The notes below the pieces were generated by a model. That model worked only from the letters and a program-made list of their open reading frames with translations. It was not told where the DNA came from and did no database searches. From the NCBI GenBank assembly GCA_964468205.1, contig CAYXVG010000014.1, forward strand, positions 57,732 to 121,731: a stretch of 64,000 nt of DNA, read 5' to 3'. This stretch comes from CAWELS01 sp964468205. GTDB taxonomy: Bacteria; Acidobacteriota; Terriglobia; Bryobacterales; Bryobacteraceae. The translations under genes were made by a program, and so were the position numbers. Shown piece by piece: positions 36,013 through 43,222 of this stretch (positions within the stretch are counted from its first letter, which is position 1; each line of letters begins with the position of its first letter).

Positions 36013-36813
36013 TTACGCGCCGCCTTCCAAGCTCAGAATCCTCACTACCGTGCTATGGCGCCCCGGGCCATCCGCAGTGCATACGAGAGCGTCGTCAAGA
36101 AAACGCGACCGCTTGTGCACGCCGCCGGCCGCACCGGTGCGCTGATACATCGACGGACAGGGCTGCGCTTCAACCTGCAAACCATGGACCTCCACTTCCG
36201 AACCGGCCTCCAAACGTAATCCGAAACCGACTCCGGCGGATTCAGTGCCGGGCCGTCCCGAAATCTCCACGCGCTGCCATGCGGGTGTCAGTGCGTAGCG
36301 GCGCTCGAGACCGCCGGAACCCGGTTCCATCACGCATGTCAGTTCGCTTCCCCCGCCGCTCCGGGCGAACATGCTCAGGCAGTAGTGGTAATCCGCTGGC
36401 GCCTCGACGTGTTGCGTCAACTTCTGATCGGCCTGGCCGGTATTGAGAATGCTGTGGGCGTCCAGTGAGCCGTCTGGGCCGGCGATCCCGGGGGATATTT
36501 GAATCCCGGGATCGGCCTGCCAAACCGGCGCTTCGAGATCGCCGCTGTGAAGCAGCAGGTTCGCCAGGGGATCGAGCCAGGTGAAAGACTTCAGCCCGCC
36601 GCCGCAAGTCTCGAAGAACGATTCGAGCGCGCTCCGCTCGGCGTCGGTGAGCGAGCTGAGCCGTAACTCCCACATGCTGTGCCCCGCCGTCGCGTCTCCG
36701 TAGCGCCAGATACTGCCATCTTGCATCTTATTGATCACGGTTCGGCGCACCCGCCGCCGCGAGATCGGATACTGAGCCATCGCTCCGCTTTCAAGTTGAG
36801 GAAAGAACAGCAT
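36013..36813 (-). CDS. Minor tail/distal tail protein, paralogue of the upstream gene
   Basis: 266 residues, starting 1 bp before the end region of the upstream minor tail gene. The first 90 residues parallel that neighbour (FPQLESGAMAQYPISRRRVRRT; SSLTDAERSALESFFETCGGGLKSFTWLDP), so the two came from duplication. The remainder (about 100-266) looks like a beta-sandwich carbohydrate-binding module (YHYCLSMFARSGGGS; WQRVEISGRPG). It probably caps the tail tube and adds a ligand-binding domain at the tail tip. Function inferred from position and motif. Confidence 0.6.
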   Translation of the reverse strand: MLFFPQLESGAMAQYPISRRRVRRTVINKMQDGSIWRYGDATAGHSMWELRLSSLTDAERSALESFFETCGGGLKSFTWLDPLANLLLHSGDLEAPVWQADPGIQISPGIAGPDGSLDAHSILNTGQADQKLTQHVEAPADYHYCLSMFARSGGGSELTCVMEPGSGGLERRYALTPAWQRVEISGRPGTESAGVGFGLRLEAGSEVEVHGLQVEAQPCPSMYQRTGAAGGVHKRSRFLDDALVCTADGPGRHSTVVRILSLEGGA

Positions 36814-36814
36814 G

Positions 36815-37174
36815 TCAACTCCGGTTCTCGCAGATGATCAGTGTCGCGTTCCCGTACTCCCCGGAAGGGAATTGCGATGTGAACTCGCCCTCGCCCAAAC
36901 GGCAACTCGGGAACACCGCCTCGTCCCACGGATCGGTGAACGAGAAATCCTGCAGCTCTCCGCTGTGAGCCAGGAAGAACTCATCAAGGGCCGCCATCTC
37001 GGCTTCGTCCAACTGCTCTAACCGCACTACCCACCTCCGCAGTGGACTCCCCGTCACCGGATAGCGCTGCTCGGATCCGTCGACGAATCGCATCACCTCG
37101 CACGACTTGCTGATCGAACGGGTCAACGGATACTGCGCGATCGCGCCTGTCTTCAGCATTGGGAATTCCGCCAT
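36815..37174 (-). CDS. Minor tail protein (gpM/DUF2460-like)
   Basis: A 119-residue protein with FPMLKTGAIAQYPLTRSI, MRFVDGSEQRYP and FFLAHSGELQDFSFTDPWDE. It shares this pattern with its neighbour and with short distal-tail proteins that form the adaptor between tail tube and hub. It sits between tape measure and hub, where RcGTA has gp12 and lambda has gpM. The assignment to those families is tentative. Confidence 0.5.
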   Translation of the reverse strand: MAEFPMLKTGAIAQYPLTRSISKSCEVMRFVDGSEQRYPVTGSPLRRWVVRLEQLDEAEMAALDEFFLAHSGELQDFSFTDPWDEAVFPSCRLGEGEFTSQFPSGEYGNATLIICENRS

Positions 37175-37180
37175 GACTCT

Positions 37181-37870
37181 CTATATCTCCGTGACCACGT
37201 CGCCCAGTGCATGCGAATTTAGCAGCGCTTCCCTCACCGCCTCGGCAATCTCGGCGCTGTGGTCCAGAATCGATCTGCTGTCAAGCGCCTGCACCTGAAT
37301 CGTCACCGCCGGCTGAACAACCGGCGCCGCCGTACCCGCCGGACGAGGAAGGCTGTCGGCTCCGTAGCGAACCGGCTGCAGACCGGAAACACCACCTGGC
37401 AGTCCGGCGTCAATCGCCACCGGAGACGGCAGCGTGTAGGTTGGCAATGCCGCCGCCGGTTCGTTGCCGCTGTCGAACAGTTTGCCGAGCAGTTGCACCA
37501 CTCCAAGACCGCCGCCGAGAAACGACAGCAGAGTTCTTCCGATGGAACCCGCCTTCGACCCCTCACTGGAGTGCAACTGCGCCAGCGAATTCTCGACCAC
37601 CGCCTGCGTGTTCACTTCCGTCGTCCTCGCCTGCTCCTTCGCCACATCGGCCAGTTCCGCCAGACGGGAGATCAGCGATTCAATCTCCTGACCCGCGGCC
37701 GCAGCCGGCCCACCGGTCTCCGCCAACGCCTCCCGCCGCTCCCCCGCCGGCGCAGCCACAATCAACGCGCCGATCGAGTGCAATGACTGCTGCAGCGGCG
37801 GCGGCCCTCCCGCCGGAGAACCGCCTTCGAGAAGCTGCTTTAGTTCCGCCAGCGCTTGCTTGTTATCCAT
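37181..37870 (-). CDS. Short tape-measure-like protein
   Basis: The ATG at 37870 follows GAGGTGAG and gives 229 residues; a GTG at 37873 directly precedes it. Position (after the chaperone, before minor tail proteins) and composition (charged N-terminal helix region to about 100, a glycine-rich hydrophobic stretch SFLGGGLGVVQLLGKLF near 115-135, then Pro/Ala linker) identify the tape-measure slot. Usual siphophage tape measures exceed 600 residues, and the length sets tail length. At 229 it is close to the tape measure of RcGTA, so the predicted tail is short. Confidence 0.55.
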   Translation of the reverse strand: MDNKQALAELKQLLEGGSPAGGPPPLQQSLHSIGALIVAAPAGERREALAETGGPAAAAGQEIESLISRLAELADVAKEQARTTEVNTQAVVENSLAQLHSSEGSKAGSIGRTLLSFLGGGLGVVQLLGKLFDSGNEPAAALPTYTLPSPVAIDAGLPGGVSGLQPVRYGADSLPRPAGTAAPVVQPAVTIQVQALDSRSILDHSAEIAEAVREALLNSHALGDVVTEI

Positions 37871-38186
37871 CACTCACCTCGCTCTGCAATTCCTTCTCGA
37901 GAAGGCAGAAGGCCTCCACCGTCCTCGCCGGCATCTCCATCAAATGGCTGCCACCCATCAGCTTCCACACTGTGAACGCCTCGATGAAACTGAGACTCTC
38001 GGCGTTGATATAGGAAACGGGGCATTCCTCCGCCACGATCTTCCGGTTGCCCCACACCGCTCCGCTCCGCGGCGTCTCTCCGCCCAGCCAACCGCAGTTG
38101 CGCTTTCGCTCCAGGCCACTCTTCCTGCAGGTATCGCACTTCCAGGCGGCCCGGTTCGCTCGTTGGAAATGGAAGGCGACAATCAG
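37863..38186 (-). CDS. -1 frame extension of the tail-assembly chaperone (GT-like)
   Basis: The part read after the A AAA AAC slip: 107 codons from CTG (38186-38184) to TAA, with a cysteine-containing segment AWKCDTCRKSGLERKRNCGW that may bind metal. In the same frame the only nearby start is a GTG (38216) lacking a proper ribosome site, so independent initiation is unlikely. The fused product would be 228 residues, comparable to G-T proteins of siphophages. The end overlaps the tape-measure start. Confidence 0.6.
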   Translation of the reverse strand: MIVAFHFQRANRAAWKCDTCRKSGLERKRNCGWLGGETPRSGAVWGNRKIVAEECPVSYINAESLSFIEAFTVWKLMGGSHLMEMPARTVEAFCLLEKELQSEVSDG

Positions 38187-38192
38187 TTTTTT
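38139..38192 (-). promoter_or_regulatory. Predicted -1 programmed frameshift signal (slippery heptamer plus stem-loop)
   Basis: A AAA AAC (38192-38186) is a canonical slippery heptamer, immediately before the zero-frame stop TGA. After a 10-nt spacer, CTTCCA (38175-38170) can pair with TGGAAG (38144-38139) around a GC-rich 25-nt loop. Slippage by -1 joins the chaperone frame with the extension frame. Confidence 0.6.
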
Positions 38193-38548
38193 CGTTCGTC
38201 CTCGGTCAGTCCGCACTCCGTCCGGATGGCTCGCACAATCTCCCGGCAGAGAGGCTCTGGACCGCTTGAGAACAGCAGCTCCGGCGTCGCCGACTCGCCA
38301 TCAATATCGAGTCCCTCAATGCCCGCCAACCCCCACTCAACATAGAGCCGGTCGATCTCGTGAGCCAGCAGCGACGCCTCCACCTTTTCCTGCAATTGCT
38401 CGCCGCCGTTGAGAAACTCTATCTTCCCGCCCACCTCCCGAATCCGCCGCATGAGATCCATCCGCCGTCCGAATGACATCCGCTTGATCGTGAAGGCAAC
38501 CCCCTCTTGGGTCGCCGACTCGATGCGCAACGTGCTTCTATATTTCAT
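38183..38548 (-). CDS. Tail assembly chaperone (G-like), with -1 frameshift site at its end
   Basis: From the ATG at 38548 (GGTGA upstream) the product has 121 residues, helical with a hydrophobic core (MKYRSTLRIESATQEGVAFTI; ASLLAHEIDRLYVEWGLAGIEGL). It occupies the slot between tail tube and tape measure where G/GT chaperones are encoded. The last sense codons are CGA AAA AAC before TGA: the heptamer A AAA AAC at 38186-38192 permits a -1 slip into the following frame, exactly the expression trick used for GT. A six-bp stem (38170-38175 with 38139-38144) follows. Confidence 0.65.
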   Translation of the reverse strand: MKYRSTLRIESATQEGVAFTIKRMSFGRRMDLMRRIREVGGKIEFLNGGEQLQEKVEASLLAHEIDRLYVEWGLAGIEGLDIDGESATPELLFSSGPEPLCREIVRAIRTECGLTEDERKN

Positions 38549-38552
38549 GACG

Positions 38553-39722
38553 TCACCCAAATGCCACGAAGATCTCATCATCGAGCGTCCCCTGCGCTTG
38601 GCAAGTGAGGAAATTCCACTCGAGTTTCACTTCGTCATCGATAAACTCCGGCACCTCGGGAATCACGCTCTTCATGTACAACCCGCAAAGCTGCGAAGGC
38701 TGCTGGCCGAGCTGGAACATCATGCTGATCGGAGATCGCTGCCGCGCTGCCTGATACAGCTCCCGGGTGGACGCGTCCGGCTTTTCGTAAAGCGAGAAGT
38801 TCGTAGTGACGGACCGGGTCCCGGCTGCGATGCAGCGTGGCGTCGCTACCCCGAACTCACGGGCCCGCAGGTCGAGCGCGTTGTCAATCGTCACCTCGGC
38901 CCCGGTAAGAGTGTAGAAGATGTCGGGGGCCGTCCCCAGCCACGCCTGTCCAAGGTGTCCCGGAGTGAGCGAGTAGTCGAAATCGAGGAGTTCCGGCTCC
39001 AGCGGGTATTCCATCAGCCCGGCCTGCCCGCTCGCGAAACTGGCGTTGTCCACCAAGTCCGCCCCCTTGCCGCTGAAAGTAAACTCGTGAAAATCGCCGT
39101 TGATTGTCATCTTCATTTGGCCCACTGCTGCTCCGGCAACCAGCCGCTGCACGGCGGTCTGCGGACTCCAGTAGTCGTAGATCGTCACGCTTGGAAGGTG
39201 CGTCGCCGGGCGGTACGTCACAGTGCGGTCAACCGGCCAGCCCGGCGCCTGGTCACCAGTGAACGGCGCGTTCAGCACCACTTCGCGGTCATCGAACAGC
39301 GACATCACGAAGCGAATCTCGCCACCGCAGCTTACCGCCTGCCCGGCCACTAGTCCGTGAGGCGACGCGAACCGGAGTTGCGTGCCGGAAAAACTCTCGA
39401 TCGCGCCCCCGGCAAACTCCAGCGGCGCGCCGCCAAGCGCCGCCTGCACCAGCGGCCCATAGCTCGGCGACGCCGCGTCGAAAGCCCAATTCGTCATGTA
39501 TGCGCTGACATCGAAGCTGGTTTCCCGGCGCAGATCGAACGGCAACCCGGCAAAAGTCCGGCTGCCTGTCTTATCCTTGCGGGACACACTTTCCGTTCTC
39601 TGCCTCGCCGCGAACTTCGTCGCCGCGAGGCGGTTCCCTGCCCCCACCGGCGCCGCGGTTCCGAATGATTGTTCGAGCGCCGTGTAGAAGCGATTTTCGT
39701 TTGATGAAACGTAGCAAGACAT
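38553..39722 (-). CDS. Major tail tube protein
   Basis: 389 residues (MSCYVSSNENRFYTALEQSFGT), at the tail-tube position between tail completion and chaperone genes. Two-domain beta-rich sequence with a central stretch matching tube proteins (MKMTINGDFHEFTFSGKGADLVDN; TGAEVTIDNALDLRAREFG; RSVTTNFSLYEK), the latter segment resembling phage tail tubes that stack as hexameric rings. An Ig-like insertion may account for the large size; typical tube proteins are 150-350 residues. Evidence is mainly location and motif pattern. Confidence 0.6.
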   Translation of the reverse strand: MSCYVSSNENRFYTALEQSFGTAAPVGAGNRLAATKFAARQRTESVSRKDKTGSRTFAGLPFDLRRETSFDVSAYMTNWAFDAASPSYGPLVQAALGGAPLEFAGGAIESFSGTQLRFASPHGLVAGQAVSCGGEIRFVMSLFDDREVVLNAPFTGDQAPGWPVDRTVTYRPATHLPSVTIYDYWSPQTAVQRLVAGAAVGQMKMTINGDFHEFTFSGKGADLVDNASFASGQAGLMEYPLEPELLDFDYSLTPGHLGQAWLGTAPDIFYTLTGAEVTIDNALDLRAREFGVATPRCIAAGTRSVTTNFSLYEKPDASTRELYQAARQRSPISMMFQLGQQPSQLCGLYMKSVIPEVPEFIDDEVKLEWNFLTCQAQGTLDDEIFVAFG

Positions 39723-39789
39723 GCTTCAACCCCGTGTTCTTGTCCAGTTCAGTTTTGGTCCGGCCACTAATTGACCGTGCCCGCCGGCG

Positions 39790-40290
39790 TCAGCTTGTGT
39801 GGTTCGGCTCGCTGGAATCCACTTCCAACTCGAACCGGGCGGTCTGCACGTAGTTCTTACCGCCCTTTTTCACGCCTTTAAATTCGATCGCGTACCTGCC
39901 CCCATAGAACAGTCCGTTGCCCCAGTCGCCAAGATTGCGCTCGAGCACATCTGACACGGCCTCTGCGTAAAGCTGCAAGTGCCGGTCAGTGGAATCGGAT
40001 CGCTCCTCCGATACCGTGAGTTCAACAATAACGGTCGCCGTTCCGGAAAACTTCCGGAACTTCTCCCGCTGGTGATTCACCACCTTCGTGCAGAAGACAG
40101 CAATCCGCGGGTAGCGGACCACACCGGCTGGCTCGGAAAAAGCGTTCCCGGCCAGAATCTGTCCGCTCTCCAGTTCGGGCAGATATTGGGCCTCGCTCAG
40201 CGACAGGGAAGCGACCGATGCCGCCAGGCCATCCCGCGCACGCAGCAAATCCGCCACTGTATTGGTCGCCGCTCTCGTGATCCATGCCAT
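39790..40290 (-). CDS. Tail completion/terminator-like protein
   Basis: 166 residues, starting MAWITRAATNTVADLLRARDG, between connectors and the tail tube. Patterns such as YPRIAVFCTKVVNHQREKFRKFSGTATVIVELTVSE followed by NNLG- or LGDWG- and RFELEV are typical of tail-terminator proteins that close the tail tube at the capsid end (fold of gpU). Identification relies on genome position and beta-alpha pattern. Confidence 0.5.
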   Translation of the reverse strand: MAWITRAATNTVADLLRARDGLAASVASLSLSEAQYLPELESGQILAGNAFSEPAGVVRYPRIAVFCTKVVNHQREKFRKFSGTATVIVELTVSEERSDSTDRHLQLYAEAVSDVLERNLGDWGNGLFYGGRYAIEFKGVKKGGKNYVQTARFELEVDSSEPNHTS

Positions 40291-40296
40291 CGTCGT

Positions 40297-41058
40297 TTAC
40301 CCCCTCAGCAGGACCCGGTCGTTCCGAACGTGCCAACCCGGCTGCTGGCCCGCCGGCGGAGTATCCCCCTCCCGCAAGCCCTGAACCGGCATGGTCCACT
40401 CCGCTGACGGATCCAGCGGGTCGTCATTTTGCTTGGTGGCTAGGTCCGCACGCAGGCCGGCATAGACGTCGAAACCCGCCGCATCCTCCGGAATCCGGTC
40501 CGCTCGGACACCTGGCACTCCATTCGTCTCCACCGTGTGGATGCAAGCCTCGCTCGCTTCCCCGCTGTCCCCCCGGGCCCCCCGCCACGCAATCCGGATA
40601 TAGTAGGTCTCTCCCGAAACTGGAGCCGCGACAGTCCGCACCAACGGCGGTAACGCTCTCGGTATCGGGTTCGATACGACCCCGACCCCGCTCCGCAGCA
40701 GAGAGTCCGCGGCACGCCGCTCCCTCGCTCGATAGTCTTTCCACTTCGCCCCGTACCGGCTCTCCAGATGATTGCCCTGGATGTCGCCGTAGACCAGCGC
40801 GAGCGTTAGAAGGGCGTGCCAGTGCTTGAGTGCGGGCGTCACCACGACGTTCTCGAGGCCGATGCCGGCGCCCAATCCGCCAGTCGCCGTGGTTCGCTTC
40901 GCCAGGAACTCCGCAAGCTCGATTCCTAACTCCGTTCTGGCGAGTTCCATCTTCGCCGCAAGATCCACGCCCTCCGCGCTGGCAATGCTCACGATGGATG
41001 TATCGTAAGCCTGGAGCTCGTCGACGCTTGTGATATTGCCATCAGTGAACAATGCCAT
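40297..41058 (-). CDS. Head-tail connector-like protein with C-terminal beta domain
   Basis: The ATG at 41058 lies 6 nt after AGGTG, so it is preferred over a GTG at 41067. The 253-residue product has a helical N-terminal part (ELQAYDTSIVSIASAEGVDLAAKMELARTELGIELAEFLAKR) like head-tail adaptor proteins, then a fibronectin-like module (about 135-200: SGETYYIRIAWRGARGDSGEAS; AAGFDVYAGL). Neighbours are the capsid protein and tail completion protein, as in phage connector slots. Family is not confirmed. Confidence 0.5.
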   Translation of the reverse strand: MALFTDGNITSVDELQAYDTSIVSIASAEGVDLAAKMELARTELGIELAEFLAKRTTATGGLGAGIGLENVVVTPALKHWHALLTLALVYGDIQGNHLESRYGAKWKDYRARERRAADSLLRSGVGVVSNPIPRALPPLVRTVAAPVSGETYYIRIAWRGARGDSGEASEACIHTVETNGVPGVRADRIPEDAAGFDVYAGLRADLATKQNDDPLDPSAEWTMPVQGLREGDTPPAGQQPGWHVRNDRVLLRG

Positions 41059-41072
41059 CGTCAGCACCTCGT

Positions 41073-41408
41073 CTACGAGCGATCCGGCGCCTGTGCCCGG
41101 GGCTTGCCCCGCGACGCCTTCATCTCGGCCTCGGATATCACGGCGATTCGCACTTGGCTCGCCGCCTCCTTCTCCTGGGCGCGCTGGTAGGCCGCCTTCA
41201 TCTCTGCCCGGTAAGCCGCCGCCGCCTCTTCACTCGCCACGCGGGCTCGGCCCTCCACCACGAGCTTCGCCGCCAACCGCCGGGACACTTCGCTCACTAC
41301 ACCAGCCTTCCCTCCGTCCGGGGTCTCGCAACTCACCACCACCACGTCGGGTTCCTGAATCTGCTCTTCGATCTTCCGGACTTTCCGGTAATACGCTTTG
41401 AGGTCCAT
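41073..41408 (-). CDS. Small phage protein of unknown function following the coat gene
   Basis: 111 residues with an AGGAAGGAG ribosome site. A short N-terminal alpha segment (MDLKAYYRKVRKIEEQIQEPDVVVVSCETPDGGKAGVVSEVSRRLAAKLVVEGRARVAS) precedes an alanine/glutamate-rich helix. Position immediately after the coat gene suggests a capsid accessory (decoration or connector) role. No family recognised. Confidence 0.5.
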   Translation of the reverse strand: MDLKAYYRKVRKIEEQIQEPDVVVVSCETPDGGKAGVVSEVSRRLAAKLVVEGRARVASEEAAAAYRAEMKAAYQRAQEKEAASQVRIAVISEAEMKASRGKPRAQAPDRS

Positions 41409-41473
41409 CTCGACTCCTTCCTCTCAAAAGAATAGGGTCCTGGCGGTCAGCCAGGACCCAAATGATTCGCCGG

Positions 41474-42385
41474 TTAGCTCATCACGTGAACACCGAACTC
41501 GTTGCGCAGTACGCCGACGCCGTAAAGAACGTCAACGGTGAACTGCTGAGCGAGAGTATTCGGCTGGTAGCTCATCACCACGCGGATTCCGAAGTTGCCA
41601 AATTCGGCGTACTCGGCCACGGCGCCGGTGCCCGGCAGAGGTTGCGGCAGACGCCGCACTACCAGACCCATGGCGTCCCGCGCAAAGGCGAGATTGTGGG
41701 TAGCAACCGGAGCGCTGCCCGTCTTCTCGACGAACTGCGACCGGAAAACGAAGAAGTCCTTGATCTTGCCGACCGATCCGTCAACCAGCGCCCGAAGACC
41801 GGCCTCGCCGGCCGTCTGGAACTCGCTGAAACGCTCGATCTGCCGCAGTTGCGAGTAAGTGCTGCCGTCCACCACCATGAACTTGGACTGGCCGGCCGGA
41901 ACTTTCGCATTAAACAGAACGGTTTCAGCGCTGTCAACTGCCGCTTCGGTGATCGCCGTCCCCGGGCTGCCGATCGGATCGTTGGCCGTGAACTGCGAGT
42001 AGAGACCGAGCAAATCAGACTCGATCTTCTCGGCAATGGCGATCACGGCCGGCTGCATGTAGAGATACAGCAGGTCCGGGACCGCCAGCACTTTCGTGAC
42101 GTCCGGAATCTGGAACGTCGCCTCGGCGTGGGTGTTCAGCACGATTTGCGCCGAACCAACGTCGGGGTTCTGAGTCGTAACCGTGCCGCCCTCCGCCAGA
42201 TTGTTGGCCGTAACCGTGGCCGGAATCGACACATTCACCGTATCGCCGGCTTGCGCCAGCACCGGCTCGTAATTGCGATTGACAAGGTTGCCCATCACGA
42301 GGTTCCCCATCAACGCCGGCAACGCATCCGCTGCTACCAGCTTGACAATCGCATTTGCCAAGTTTGCAGACGTAATAACTCCCAT
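41474..42385 (-). CDS. Major capsid (coat) protein, P22-like
   Basis: ATG 42385 follows AGGAGA; the upstream in-frame start lacks such a site. The 303-residue product resembles P22 coat-protein family: MGVITSANLANAIVKLVAADALPALMGN, NYEPVLAQAGDTVNVSIPATV, TFQIPDVTKVLAVPDLLYLYMQPAVIAIAEKIESDLLGLY, and the C-terminal LNGV-like VLRNEFGVHVMS. Unlike HK97-type coats there is no prohead protease gene; a scaffold-like gene precedes it, as in P22. The 247-bp gap upstream contains hairpins and a candidate promoter. Confidence 0.7.
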   Translation of the reverse strand: MGVITSANLANAIVKLVAADALPALMGNLVMGNLVNRNYEPVLAQAGDTVNVSIPATVTANNLAEGGTVTTQNPDVGSAQIVLNTHAEATFQIPDVTKVLAVPDLLYLYMQPAVIAIAEKIESDLLGLYSQFTANDPIGSPGTAITEAAVDSAETVLFNAKVPAGQSKFMVVDGSTYSQLRQIERFSEFQTAGEAGLRALVDGSVGKIKDFFVFRSQFVEKTGSAPVATHNLAFARDAMGLVVRRLPQPLPGTGAVAEYAEFGNFGIRVVMSYQPNTLAQQFTVDVLYGVGVLRNEFGVHVMS

Positions 42386-42403
42386 GTTTTCTCCTGGTTC
42401 TGT

Positions 42404-42490
42404 CTTATAGGGTGAGCACTGCGGCGAACGCCACAATGCGTATGCCGGACTTGACCGGCCTGGTTCGCCGTCCCGCGGATATCACCGCGG
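42404..42490 (-). promoter_or_regulatory. Candidate coat-gene promoter and hairpins in the 247-bp gap
   Basis: Between scaffold and coat genes (42386-42632) a TATAAG (42409-42404, minus) lies 12 bp before the coat ribosome site, with TGGCGT 18 bp further upstream. CCGCGG at 42473-42478 and 42485-42490 can pair as a 6-bp hairpin around ATATCA. This fits extra transcription or mRNA processing for abundant coat protein. Weak on its own. Confidence 0.3.
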
Positions 42491-42632
42491 AACTGCAAAT
42501 TCTGTAGCTTCGGCCCCTCTTCGTGATTCGCGAAGAAAAGGATGAAGAAGATCTATATCCTGAAAACTCCCCGCGCGATTCCGCTAACCGGCCAGAGAGG
42601 ACTTCTTTCTCTCCGCCTCCCGGGCCGCCCCT

Positions 42633-43211
42633 CTAGCGGTCTCTCGTCTGCGAAAGCGCCTTCGCGATCTCCAGCCGGAACTGGCTGAGCTGCTCTGGGT
42701 CCATGCCCGGCTTGATCCGGTCCAGACTTATCGCCAGCCCCTCCTCGCTGCTCCCGGCCGTCGCGCCGGAGCCGCCCGCGATGCGTGCCGGCAACAATTC
42801 CGGGTTGTCCTGAGTGAAGCGCGCAAGGTACTCCTGCATGCCCATCTCGCCCTCTCCGGTTCGCGCCACCATCCGGCCGTCCTCGGTGCGGATAATGTCA
42901 TCCTTCACCGCCCGGTAGCCGAGATCCACCTTCGTGACGCCAAGCCGCCGCAATTCGTCGCGAATGGCCGCGCTGCGCTCGGCTTCCGCCGCCACCCGGT
43001 GACTCCGCTCGTTCTCCGCAACCAACTCGTTCACGCGCCGCTCCAACTGCTCGCGCCGTCTCCGCTCCTCGACGAGTTCGGTCTTGTAGGCCGGCTCGGC
43101 TTTGGCGCGCTCGCTGTCAAGGTATTCCTCGATCGTTTCTTGAATCACCGTCCGAATCTCCGGACTGCGAGATTCCTCTTTGTTGTTGCTCTCCTGGACT
43201 TCCTGTTCCAT
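42633..43211 (-). CDS. Scaffold-like coiled-coil protein
   Basis: 192 residues; mostly charged, coiled-coil at about 40-95 (ERAKAEPAYKTELVEERRRREQLERRVNELVAENERSHRV), then QEYLARFTQDNPELLPARIAGG. Short, helical, charged proteins just upstream of a P22-like coat gene act as capsid scaffolds; no protease motif is seen. Position supports a scaffold, but direct homology was not established. Confidence 0.55.
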   Translation of the reverse strand: MEQEVQESNNKEESRSPEIRTVIQETIEEYLDSERAKAEPAYKTELVEERRRREQLERRVNELVAENERSHRVAAEAERSAAIRDELRRLGVTKVDLGYRAVKDDIIRTEDGRMVARTGEGEMGMQEYLARFTQDNPELLPARIAGGSGATAGSSEEGLAISLDRIKPGMDPEQLSQFRLEIAKALSQTRDR

Positions 43212-43222
43212 TTTGTCCTTCC

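Noticed and set aside
37863..38216. An independent 117-residue gene between chaperone and tape measure
   Set aside because: Its only start is a GTG without a ribosome site inside the chaperone gene, while a canonical -1 slippery heptamer links the frames.
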